Origin: CAZVEV01 sp964625865
Lineage (GTDB): Bacteria; Planctomycetota; Phycisphaerae; SM23-33
DNA length: 23,978 nucleotides
Assembly (NCBI GenBank): GCA_964625865.1
Contig: CAZVEV010000063.1
Location: 1-23,978 of the forward strand
Direction of reading: 5' to 3'
Below are positions 7,856-15,620 of this stretch, piece by piece. The first letter of the stretch is position 1; the number at the start of each line of letters is the position of its first letter. The notes beneath the pieces were generated by a model. The model was not told the DNA's origin, made no database searches, and saw nothing but the letters and a program-made list of their open reading frames with translations. The position numbers were made by a program, and so were the translations under genes.

Positions 7856-8455
7856 TTATGCGGACGTCTTGGCAACGTAGATGTTCATCGGCAGGCCATG
7901 GTGCTCTCGTGTGACGGCCAGTTCGAACCCACACTTCCTGTAGTAGCGGTCGGCAATCTGGTTGTCAGCGCCGACGGCCACCTTCACCTCAGCGATCCCA
8001 CGATCGGCGAACGCCTTCAACGCCGCTTCCATCAGTGACGCGGCCACACCCTTGCCCCTGCCTTCGGGGCCCACGACGACACTGAGCACCTCTGCCTGCG
8101 GAAGATCCGCGCCAACAGTTGAGGGGTAGCGGAACGTCTGCCACATCCGTCGGATCACCGAAGGGCGAAGCATGAACCGAAGCAGTGGCAGGGCCATGAA
8201 GAACCCCCTTCGCCGCAGAGCCTGCTTATACAGCCTGCCGACACTCTCGGCACAGGCGATGAAGCCGATGACCTGGCCATCTTCGTCAATCCAGACGTAG
8301 CCAAAGCCCACGGGGCAGCCGGGCAGGGCCTTGTACAGTTGGCGCAGGAACAACGGTCCAAGACTCGACAGAAAGCCCGTCTGGATGCCGGTTCGGTGGA
8401 GTTCCGCGACCGGCCTCGCGTGTGAAGCGTCTAGTGCTGTAACTGTACCGTTCAT
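7856..8455 (-). CDS. GNAT-family N-acetyltransferase
   Basis: A 199-aa GCN5-related acetyltransferase. Motif A, the acetyl-CoA pyrophosphate loop, is VVVGPEGRGKGVAASLM at residues 126-142. Motif B follows as NQIADRYYRKCGFEL. Its ATG overlaps the stop of the heparinase-like gene as ATGA, so the two are translated together. GNAT enzymes acetylate 4-amino sugars in known pathways (PseH, WecD). A DegT-type aminotransferase lies upstream in the same direction, so acetylation of a 4-amino-6-deoxy sugar nucleotide is a reasonable inference. General GNAT activity on another amine cannot be excluded. It is the last gene of its strand group. Confidence 0.88.
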   Translation of the reverse strand: MNGTVTALDASHARPVAELHRTGIQTGFLSSLGPLFLRQLYKALPGCPVGFGYVWIDEDGQVIGFIACAESVGRLYKQALRRRGFFMALPLLRFMLRPSVIRRMWQTFRYPSTVGADLPQAEVLSVVVGPEGRGKGVAASLMEAALKAFADRGIAEVKVAVGADNQIADRYYRKCGFELAVTREHHGLPMNIYVAKTSA

Positions 8456-10587
8456 GTGAGAATCTCGTCGCTTGTGGTGGCATGGAGGGTCGCCGCCAGT
8501 TCTGTGTCCACGCCGGCGAGTCGGAGGGGCGCATTCGGGTTGCCGGCTTCGAATGACGCAACAGACACTCCCGCCTCATCTTCGGTCTGGGGTTGAACGA
8601 GAGATACTACCCGTAGCGGCGCCGAGATGTTCCCAGATGCAACCAGCGACGGTGTCGGCCTCTTCTTGCCATAGTAAAGCGACTCGTAGGCTGTGGAGCG
8701 GTCCGTATCGGTCGAGCCGCGCATTTCGACAGTCAGGCCCTCGCCGCTGTGAATCGCCACCGTCAGCACGCCTGGGCCGACGTTCGCTGACCAGGACTGC
8801 TGTTGCTGTTGCCAGTCGGCAGAGCACAGTCGCCACAACAGTGCGACTGCATGTCTCCCCGTGCCGATCAGGTCGTCAACGACAACGTACGCATCGTCGA
8901 TCCGGCAGACCGTGCGCCGATGCACCAAGTCGCGGCCTCCGCGTACGTAGCCAAAGTGCTCGGCACGGATGTATCCGATTCTCCAGTCTTCGGACACCGC
9001 CGAACTGACAACGCGAGCCCTTGGCCAACAGAACCACAGGAATCTCGGCCCCTTGAGCATTTGGCTTTGGCCGTCGGCTGTTACGGTGTTGTGCGCGGCG
9101 GTCGAGTTGAAGTAGCTCTTGTCGGGCTCGTCGCAGTAGTACATGTAGCTGCCTGCGTCGCGAAGGACGTTGACGCCCTTGTACCAGAGGTCCACGTGGA
9201 GCATGTCGGCCTGGCTGGGGCGGTCGCGGTAGGTGTGGCAGCGCGTCATGGTCCATGAATTGGGGCCTCGCAGGATATAGTATCCGCCGTCGGCGGCCGA
9301 CCAGTGGGGCTGACAGCTTGGGGGCTCCGGGACGGTGCCGACAGCTTTGGGGCCGGCCAGCCAGAGCAGTTTCTCGTCCCATGGGCCTGCCTCGATGATG
9401 TGACGCTCGTTCACCAAGTACTGGGCGGCCTGGACGGTGGGGCGGTAGTCCAGGTAGTCGCAACAGCTCAGCGGCAAGACGTTTGCCCCATCGTTTGCCC
9501 CGTAGTTGGGCACGCGGCCGGAGTCGGGATCCAGCATTTCGGCGAGCCAGTCGGCGGCGTGGGCGACGCGGTCGGAGACGGTCTGTGGCAGGGGAGTCTC
9601 GTTGATCTGCCCCAAGCGGATGGCCCACAGCAGAACGTCGAGCATCACGCGATGGTAGTTCATGCTGTGCTGCACGTACGAGCCATCGTCGTAGATCTGG
9701 CGGTGGGTTTCGGTGGCAAGTACGTCCCGGCCGTGGTCTTGCCACCTCTCGGCCTGCCTGAACTCCGGGAACAGTAGGCCGATGGTCCACAGCCCCATCG
9801 CTTCGCTCAGGGCATGGTTGTTCTTCTGACTGCGGGCATAGTTGATGTTGGCGTGCACCTGTCGGCCGGACTGCCAGGCCAAGCGGGAAAGGGCATGGAG
9901 TCTCTCACCTGTCGCTGCGGGGCTTTCGAGGGTGACGATTGCAGCAAACAGCATGGCCATCAGGCGGAACGAGATCTCCTGCCCGCAACCCCAGGCAACG
10001 GTCAGTTGCGGCGGATTCTGCTCGATCCAGGCATCGAACATCTGCCAGAACGCCTCGGCCCACTTTTCGTCTTTGCTGCGGGCGTAGGCCCGGGCGAAGG
10101 TGTAGGCCAGGGAGAATCGCGAGGGCTCCCACACGAACTTGATATCGTGTCGCGGCGGTCCTGACCTCGCTGTGCCCAGCCAGTGCTGCCCTACCGGCCA
10201 GTCAATGCCGTGGATCGGATCGAGGTTGAAGTTCGGTGGCCAGCCGAGCCGCCCCGACCAGTGGCTGAAGAACGGGTACTCGCCCGCAAGGGCCTTTCGG
10301 CAGACGTCAAGGACATGGGCGTCCCACGTTGGATCGTCAGCGATGTTGGCAAGGTCCTGTTGTGACGGAACGGGGAAGAATGCGCGGGCTTTGCGGGCCC
10401 AGAGGGCCCGCTGGTCGGCGATCGTGGCCGAGCACTCGCCGCGGAAGGCTTCATCGGTGAACCGCGCCGGATCCAACCAGCGCCTCAGGCGTCCGCTGCG
10501 GACTCGCCACGTCTGGAGGAGGCGACGGGGCACATTATCCCAGCCCACTCCTTTGGCGGTCCACCAGAGCTTTGCCAATCGGTTCAT
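8452..10587 (-). CDS. Heparinase II/III-family (alginate lyase-like) protein
   Basis: A 711-aa protein with the two-part architecture of polysaccharide lyase families PL12/15/17/21. An alpha-helical N-terminal domain carries NNHALSE at about 256-262, holding the Asn-His pair. YHRVMLD at about 311 supplies the probable catalytic tyrosine. A beta-rich C-terminal heparinase II/III domain has DMLHVDLWYKGVNVLRDAG near 461-479 and AAHNTVTADGQ near 497-507, holding the conserved HN. The expected catalytic-type residues are therefore present. There is no signal peptide: the N terminus MNRLAKLWWTAKGVGWDN is basic and amphipathic. The protein may therefore act in the cytoplasm, or leave by an unknown route. 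Such genes often sit with bi-domain oxidoreductases in polysaccharide loci, where a role as lyase, epimerase-like enzyme or editor is unproven. It begins 18 bases after the aminotransferase and is coupled to the GNAT gene. Confidence 0.93.
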   Translation of the reverse strand: MNRLAKLWWTAKGVGWDNVPRRLLQTWRVRSGRLRRWLDPARFTDEAFRGECSATIADQRALWARKARAFFPVPSQQDLANIADDPTWDAHVLDVCRKALAGEYPFFSHWSGRLGWPPNFNLDPIHGIDWPVGQHWLGTARSGPPRHDIKFVWEPSRFSLAYTFARAYARSKDEKWAEAFWQMFDAWIEQNPPQLTVAWGCGQEISFRLMAMLFAAIVTLESPAATGERLHALSRLAWQSGRQVHANINYARSQKNNHALSEAMGLWTIGLLFPEFRQAERWQDHGRDVLATETHRQIYDDGSYVQHSMNYHRVMLDVLLWAIRLGQINETPLPQTVSDRVAHAADWLAEMLDPDSGRVPNYGANDGANVLPLSCCDYLDYRPTVQAAQYLVNERHIIEAGPWDEKLLWLAGPKAVGTVPEPPSCQPHWSAADGGYYILRGPNSWTMTRCHTYRDRPSQADMLHVDLWYKGVNVLRDAGSYMYYCDEPDKSYFNSTAAHNTVTADGQSQMLKGPRFLWFCWPRARVVSSAVSEDWRIGYIRAEHFGYVRGGRDLVHRRTVCRIDDAYVVVDDLIGTGRHAVALLWRLCSADWQQQQQSWSANVGPGVLTVAIHSGEGLTVEMRGSTDTDRSTAYESLYYGKKRPTPSLVASGNISAPLRVVSLVQPQTEDEAGVSVASFEAGNPNAPLRLAGVDTELAATLHATTSDEILT

Positions 10588-10605
10588 GTCACGTTCGAGG
10601 CTCGA

Positions 10606-11757
10606 TCAGGATACGGTGGCGATTGCGCGGGCAAGTTCGTCCTTGACTCGGGCCACCTGTCCATCGGTCAGGTTGGCGAAGAACGGCAGGGCGATGGTGC
10701 GGGCGGCCAGGTGTTCGGTGATGGGGAAGTCGCCTGCCTTCGTACCGAGGAGTTCCTGGATGTAGGGCTGGGTGTGTATCGGGACGAAGTAATTGCTGCA
10801 GCCGATATAGGCATCACGGAGGCGCTGGATGATCGCGTCTCGGTCGGCCTGCGTGAAACGATCGGCCAGGCGGATGACATAGACGAACCAGCTTGCCGCC
10901 TGGCGGTCGATCATTGGAGGCAGGTGGATATCGCCGGCGGCTACGAGGTCCGCCAGGGCCTCGTCGTACAGCGTCGCCGCGGCGCGGCGTTTGGTGAGGA
11001 TTTCATCGAGACGGCCGACCTGCACCTCGCCGATCGCGGCGGCCACGTCGCTCATGCGGTAGTTGTAGCCGAGCCGTGCGTGAGCCAGCCAGGCTTCGGT
11101 GGCACGTCCCTGGTTACGATACGAGCAGCACAAGTCGCGGATCTCTTCGCTGTCGGTAACGATCATGCCGCCTTCGCCGGTGGTGATCTGCTTGTTCGGA
11201 TAGAACGCAAAGACGCCTGCCTCTTGGCCGAAACTCCCGGCCGGGCGAGGCGTTCCGTCGCAGTTCAGCACGCCGCCGAGGGCCTCGCAGCAGTCTTCGA
11301 TGAGTCGCAGGCCGTGTTTCTCGGCAATCTGCTCATAGGTGTCGAAATGGGCGGTATTGCCGAAGACCTCCACCGGAAGGATGGCCTTGGTCCGCGGCGT
11401 GATGGCGGCTTCGATGGCCGCCGGATCCACGTTGTACGACTCCGGGTCGATGTCCACCAGGACAGGCGTGGCCTGTTCGAACAGGACGGCGTTGGTGGTG
11501 GCGATGAAAGAGAACGGCGTGGTGATGACCTCGTCGCCCTCGCCGATGCCCAGGGACTTGACCACCAGGTGAAGCCCGCTGGTGCCGCTGTTGACCGCGA
11601 TGCCGTACTTGCGCCCCGCACGGGCCGCACACGCGGCCTCGAACGCTTGTGTTCGCGGCCCGATGCTCAATCGGTCGCTCTGGAGGACCGCCACGACGGC
11701 ATCGATCTCCGCCTGTGTGATATCCTGACTCGACAAGGGGATTACTTCTGTGTTCAC
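10606..11757 (-). CDS. DegT/DnrJ/EryC1/StrS sugar aminotransferase
   Basis: PLP-dependent aminotransferase that would convert a keto-sugar nucleotide into an amino sugar, with glutamate as amino donor. At 383 aa it has the normal family size. It shows SGTSGLH at 57-63 (cofactor phosphate binding), EVITTPFSFIATTNA near 76, IEDCCEALGG with D155 (pyridine nitrogen contact) and the Schiff-base lysine K189 in FYPNKQITTGEGGM. YNYRMSD, typical of the family, follows later. The start is GTG 11757. On its strand AAGGA lies seven bases before it. Together with the WbpM-like dehydratase and the GNAT gene it fits a C4 amination step on a UDP-4-keto-6-deoxy sugar. The substrate is inferred from neighbours only. 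Confidence 0.95.
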   Translation of the reverse strand: MNTEVIPLSSQDITQAEIDAVVAVLQSDRLSIGPRTQAFEAACAARAGRKYGIAVNSGTSGLHLVVKSLGIGEGDEVITTPFSFIATTNAVLFEQATPVLVDIDPESYNVDPAAIEAAITPRTKAILPVEVFGNTAHFDTYEQIAEKHGLRLIEDCCEALGGVLNCDGTPRPAGSFGQEAGVFAFYPNKQITTGEGGMIVTDSEEIRDLCCSYRNQGRATEAWLAHARLGYNYRMSDVAAAIGEVQVGRLDEILTKRRAAATLYDEALADLVAAGDIHLPPMIDRQAASWFVYVIRLADRFTQADRDAIIQRLRDAYIGCSNYFVPIHTQPYIQELLGTKAGDFPITEHLAARTIALPFFANLTDGQVARVKDELARAIATVS

Positions 11758-11758
11758 G

Positions 11759-11890
11759 TCATGTCCTTACAGCGAGGTCCATGCGGCCTTGCGTCACGCA
11801 TCCGAGCATCTTCCAAGCGTTACTATGGTGCGGAAACAGAGGAAGAATGCCAGCACTTTCTCGTATCGGATGGTTACCGGCCGCCTGCAT
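11759..11890 (-). other. Possible small ORF (43 codons) before the aminotransferase
   Basis: The 220 bases between the glycosyltransferase stop and the aminotransferase start are open in one frame, the glycosyltransferase's own frame, for 72 codons after its TGA. An ATG at 11890 would give a 43-residue peptide beginning MQAAGNHPIRESAGILPLF. Its TGA (11761-11759) lies one base before the aminotransferase GTG. I see no Shine-Dalgarno before the ATG and third-position G+C is modest, so it may be chance or a decayed C-terminal extension. I could not assign it to any family. The rest of the gap shows nothing recognisable. Confidence 0.25.
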
Positions 11891-11977
11891 GCAGTCAGCC
11901 AAAAGTGTTGATTTCAGGTAGCCGGGGACAGCCTGGTGGCTTTCGATGGCTTTTTCCCTTCCAGCGCGGGCGGCGCC

Positions 11978-13183
11978 TCAGGAGTTTGTGACGCCCAGCA
12001 GCTTGTGCCATGCTCGGTAGCGGCGCGGCGGCTCGACGGGCCGGCCCTCCAGATAGTCGTACAACTGGACCAGGTTCTCCCGCTGGCGAGTCCAGCGGAA
12101 GTGTTTCTCGTAGGCCTCTCGCCCATTCCGCCCGGCGGCCACCACCAGCGACGGGTCGTCAGCCAGCTTGTTCAGCAGGGCCCGCAACATGTCGATGTTG
12201 CCGTAGGGCAGCGCCCAGCCGAGTCCGAACCGCTCGGCGACCTGCGCGGGGTAGCTTCCCGCCGTACAGATGTAGGGCTTGGACAGCATCATCGCCTCGA
12301 ACATCTTGTTCGCGCTGGCGATGAAGACCGCTGTCAGGGCTGGGTCGTACAGCAGGCTGACAACATCGTCGCCATTCATGTACTCTATGGCCTTGGTGTG
12401 ATCAACGAGGCCCTCGACATCGACATTGTCCATGGTTTCGTACATCTCGAGGATCTGCGGATCGGTGCATTTCCCGTAGACATGGAGTCTGACGTCATCG
12501 CGATCGCGCACGGCTTCGGCCAGCACGTAAGCGGCCCGCAGGGCGGAGATTCGTCCGCTGTAGTTGATAACGAGCGGCGTGCCGTTGGCATCCCTGCGAT
12601 TCTCGCCGAGATCATTCTGTGGTGCGTTGAGCACCTGAATGGTGGGAACGCACTGGCGGGTGCGCCAGCCGAAGAACCGGGCGCAGACGTCAATGTTCCC
12701 CTGACTGAGCAGCAGTCCGTCGACCATCGGGGTGAACAGGCGGTCCAACTGCGTGAAGACCTGCGGGAGAGGGAAGGGCCTGTTGGTCATGCACAGGCCC
12801 CACGGGTCGCGGATGTCGTAGACAACTTTATGCCCAGCTAGTGGCTTAGCCAGTGCCGCAGGGATCATGCACTCGAGGTTCATTACATGAACCACCTCGT
12901 ACCGTCGCGTAACGAAACGCCACATCAACCAAGCCCACCAGAACGGCCAGAGCAGCAGCAACTTGACCCCTGCCTTGCCCACCCGGGCGAGGTATCGTTC
13001 GATAGGCACGCCGTCATGCGTTTCACGGGCCTCGCCTTCACCCATGAGGTTCCAGCAGAGCACGTCGACGTGGTACCCTCTGCTCCGGAGTACCTCGATG
13101 GCGCGTGCTGTCGCCTGGGTGGTGGTCCATTCCCCCCCGCGGACGACCGCGGCCCGTCTTGGTCGTGTGGGTTGCCTTGTCAT
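11978..13183 (-). CDS. GT4-type glycosyltransferase
   Basis: A 401-aa GT-B glycosyltransferase. Supporting motifs are a glycine-containing N-terminal loop (VVRGGEWTTTQATARAIEVL), VVYDIRDPWG in the acceptor domain, VINYSGRIS and RLHVYGKC in the donor domain, and ANKMFEAMMLSKPYICT with the acidic residue of the GT4 EX7E region. A hydrophobic stretch, KLLLLWPFWWAWLMWRFV near residues 73-90, may bind the membrane. The start ATG 13183 has GGAG just upstream on its strand and also overlaps, as ATGA, the stop of an open frame from the preceding gap. The sugar specificity is unknown. It lies between the dehydratase and the aminotransferase genes, so a 4-amino-6-deoxy sugar is a reasonable guess for its donor. 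Confidence 0.9.
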   Translation of the reverse strand: MTRQPTRPRRAAVVRGGEWTTTQATARAIEVLRSRGYHVDVLCWNLMGEGEARETHDGVPIERYLARVGKAGVKLLLLWPFWWAWLMWRFVTRRYEVVHVMNLECMIPAALAKPLAGHKVVYDIRDPWGLCMTNRPFPLPQVFTQLDRLFTPMVDGLLLSQGNIDVCARFFGWRTRQCVPTIQVLNAPQNDLGENRRDANGTPLVINYSGRISALRAAYVLAEAVRDRDDVRLHVYGKCTDPQILEMYETMDNVDVEGLVDHTKAIEYMNGDDVVSLLYDPALTAVFIASANKMFEAMMLSKPYICTAGSYPAQVAERFGLGWALPYGNIDMLRALLNKLADDPSLVVAAGRNGREAYEKHFRWTRQRENLVQLYDYLEGRPVEPPRRYRAWHKLLGVTNS

Positions 13184-13351
13184 TTGCGCTCCAGTGAATC
13201 ATCCTCCCATAGTCCCGGGTGGACGGCCCCCACGAGATTCACCACCCAGCGGTTATCGCAGCCAGTACCCGCATAGACCAGTGGGCCACCTTCTTGAGCG
13301 GCGGATGCCTGGAACCGCTCTCGCAGCGTCGATGTCCACCCGGGGGGGCAT
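13180..13351 (-). other. Protein-like open frame or gene remnant before the glycosyltransferase
   Basis: In the 234-base gap upstream of the glycosyltransferase, one - strand frame ends in ...VHPGLWEDDSLERK and a TGA that overlaps the next ATG as ATGA. The frame has no ATG, GTG or TTG until late. However, an ATG at 13351-13349 is followed at once by seven C's. If one C were missing, that ATG would read straight into the frame (MPPGWTSTLRERFQ...) and give a 56-residue product containing VYAGTGCDNRWVVNLVG. This could be a small coupled gene with a homopolymer frameshift, a decayed C terminus, or chance. I do not recognise a family. Confidence 0.3.
13214..13344. repeat. 11-bp perfect inverted repeat flanking 109 bases
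   Basis: CCCGGGTGGAC at 13214-13224 is the exact reverse complement of GTCCACCCGGG at 13334-13344. The arms enclose 109 bases in the gap between the WbpM-like and glycosyltransferase genes. No target-site duplication is visible at the flanks. It may form a long-range stem in the mRNA, be the ends of a very small non-autonomous element, or be chance in G+C-rich DNA. It overlaps the possible open frame described for the same gap. Confidence 0.5.
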
Positions 13352-13417
13352 TCCGACTCGATGGGGCGATGGCTTCGGTGTTCACGGATGGCCTTTCTAA
13401 CTGAACTAGCCCTTGAG

Positions 13418-15469
13418 TCAGCCGTCCTCAGTAGGTACCGATTGCAGGGGGGGCTCAGCTTCCTGCCTGGGCGGGTTCAACGGTTCATACTCGGGAACCA
13501 GATCACGAATGGTATCGACGATCTTCCCGCGGTCAAGGGAGTTCTCCAACTGTTCGAACTGCAGATAGGACGCCGTTACGCGGTTCCACCGGACGGACTG
13601 GTGCTTCCAGACGAGGATCTTCGGATGGACGGTCGGCTCAATGTCCTCGCCGCCGGTTCGCAGTTCCTCGAAGAGCTTCTCGCCCGGCCTGACGCCGGTG
13701 AAGACGATGTCGATGTCCTCGCCAGGGCGGAACCCGCTGAGGGTGATCATGTTCCGCGCGAGGTCCACGATCTTGATCGGTTCGCCCATGTCCAGCAGGA
13801 AGATCTGCCCGCCGACCCCCGTCGCGGCGGCCTGGAGAACCAGTTGTGACGCTTCGGGAATGGTCATGAAGTAACGGGTCATCTCCGGGTGGGTCACAGT
13901 GATAGGCCCGCCGGCGGCGATGAGCCTTCGGAAGGTGGGCACGACCGAGCCGTTGGAGCCGAGCACGTTGCCGAACCTGACGGCTTTGAACTGCGTTTTG
14001 CAGGTACCGCGCCCGTTGAGCGCCTGGGTGTAGATTTCGCCCACGCGCTTGCTTGCACCCATCACCGACGACGGATTGACGGCCTTGTCGGTTGAGATCG
14101 TCACGAACTCGGCCACGTCGTATTCGCACGAGGCGTCGGCGACATTCCGCGTGCCGAGGATGTTGTTCTTGATCGCCTCGCACGGATTGCGTTCCATCAA
14201 GGGCACGTGCTTGTGGGCCGCGGCGTGGATGACCACGTCCGGGTGGTGATGGCCCCAGATCTCCATGACGCGATCGCGGTCGTAGATATCGCAGATCACC
14301 GCCACGGCCGGGATTTCGGCGTGCTGGGTTCGAAGTTCGTTCTCAATGTCGAACAGCGGCGTCTCGGCCTGTTCGATCAGGACGAGTTTGGCCGGATGAT
14401 AGTGGCAGACCTGGCGGCACATTTCCGAACCGATGGATCCGCCAGCGCCGGTGATCAGGACGCATCGGCCTTGGATGAACTTGGCCAGGGCCTTGTCATC
14501 CAGGGCGACAGCCTCCCTGCCGAGCAGATCGTTGATGTCCACCGGGCGGATCTGCGAGACGGTCATCCGTCCCTCAATCAGGTCGCTGACGCCCGGAAGC
14601 GACTGGAACTTGAGCTTCGTGCCGCTGCACAGGTCGATGACGCGGCGGAGTTCCTTCTGAGTGGCCGAGGGGATCGCGATGATGATCTCCTCGATGTCCT
14701 CTTCCTCGCATATCTCGCGGATGTCCTCGGTGGTCCCGAGCACGGAAATGCCGTGGATCAGCAGGCCCTTCTTACCCGGATCATCGTCGACCAGGCCGAT
14801 CACGCGGTATCGCTCGACCCGCATGCGGTGCATTTCGCGGATGACGGTCTCGGCGGCGTTTCCGGCACCGACGATCAGGACGCGCCGGATACCCTCTGCC
14901 GACAGAGGACGCAGTTCCTCACGGTACAGGCGAAAGGCCAGGCGCGCCGTGCAGACCAGGAATACGGTCGCCAGGAAGTCCATCAGCAGGACGCCCTGGG
15001 AGTAGTGCGCGAACAGGGGCGGGCCCTGTCGCCCGAACCATGCCGGGACGTAACGGAACAGAACCACCAGCGTGAACATGATCAGCAGGAACAGCCACGC
15101 GCCGAGGAGGATGTTGGCTACATCGCGAATAGACGCATATTGCCATCCGCTGCGGAACAGTTTCAACCGCCCGAAGATCACCAGCTTGATCGTCACGAAG
15201 AATGGCAGCCAAGGCAGGAATGAGTTGGGCAGCCATTCACGCCAACTTGTCTCAGTCCCCGCGATGTCATATCGAACCAGGTAGGCCAGCAGCAGCGCCA
15301 GCGAGAACAGGATGGTATGGATGCCGACGTGACAGATGATCCGATGGCGCAGCAGAATCGCCTCCAACCAGGTCAGTCGCCCGGCCGGCTTGTCTTGGGT
15401 TGACATTGAGTCAGTCTGCTGTTCTGCCATCCTGTGCAGTTCCGTGGCACCGGTCTGGGGCCAAGACAC
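13418..15469 (-). CDS. WbpM/CapD-type membrane UDP-sugar 4,6-dehydratase
   Basis: A 683-aa polysaccharide-biosynthesis protein of the long FlaA1/WbpM/CapD group. It has four N-terminal transmembrane helices, roughly residues 43-67, 86-103, 118-140 and 158-176. A CoA-binding-like Rossmann domain follows (VLIVGAGNAAE near 197). The catalytic short-chain dehydrogenase domain has TGAGGSIG at 340-347, HAAAHKHVPLME near 415 and STDKAVNP at 459. The usual Tyr-x3-Lys is replaced by Met470-x3-Lys474 (VMGASK), as in WbpM. Known members convert UDP-GlcNAc to the 4-keto-6-deoxy form that begins N-acetylquinovosamine or bacillosamine synthesis. The start is GTG 15469 with AAGGA four bases upstream. ATG 15430 (residue 14) is an alternative. 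The gene could feed the aminotransferase and GNAT enzymes downstream. Confidence 0.95.
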   Translation of the reverse strand: MSWPQTGATELHRMAEQQTDSMSTQDKPAGRLTWLEAILLRHRIICHVGIHTILFSLALLLAYLVRYDIAGTETSWREWLPNSFLPWLPFFVTIKLVIFGRLKLFRSGWQYASIRDVANILLGAWLFLLIMFTLVVLFRYVPAWFGRQGPPLFAHYSQGVLLMDFLATVFLVCTARLAFRLYREELRPLSAEGIRRVLIVGAGNAAETVIREMHRMRVERYRVIGLVDDDPGKKGLLIHGISVLGTTEDIREICEEEDIEEIIIAIPSATQKELRRVIDLCSGTKLKFQSLPGVSDLIEGRMTVSQIRPVDINDLLGREAVALDDKALAKFIQGRCVLITGAGGSIGSEMCRQVCHYHPAKLVLIEQAETPLFDIENELRTQHAEIPAVAVICDIYDRDRVMEIWGHHHPDVVIHAAAHKHVPLMERNPCEAIKNNILGTRNVADASCEYDVAEFVTISTDKAVNPSSVMGASKRVGEIYTQALNGRGTCKTQFKAVRFGNVLGSNGSVVPTFRRLIAAGGPITVTHPEMTRYFMTIPEASQLVLQAAATGVGGQIFLLDMGEPIKIVDLARNMITLSGFRPGEDIDIVFTGVRPGEKLFEELRTGGEDIEPTVHPKILVWKHQSVRWNRVTASYLQFEQLENSLDRGKIVDTIRDLVPEYEPLNPPRQEAEPPLQSVPTEDG

Positions 15470-15620
15470 TAGTCCTTACTTGTGGATCGGCCCAAAACGG
15501 GGAGGACTTTAATCATAGTAAACGTCAGGTTTTACGCTGATCGAGCCCATAATCAACGCACCGGCGCAGGTTGGCTTCGAATCGAGATTCCGGGCCGTCG
15601 CGGTGGTCCGGACCGTGTCG

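Noticed and set aside
10711..11991. 426-codon + strand open frame opposite the aminotransferase
   Set aside because: The - strand gene has complete PLP motifs. This frame shows none and crosses the intergenic gap, so it is an antisense artefact.
14207..15223. 338-codon + strand open frame opposite the WbpM-like gene
   Set aside because: The opposite strand carries an intact dehydratase. This frame is rich in Asp, His, Gln and Arg without domain patterns.
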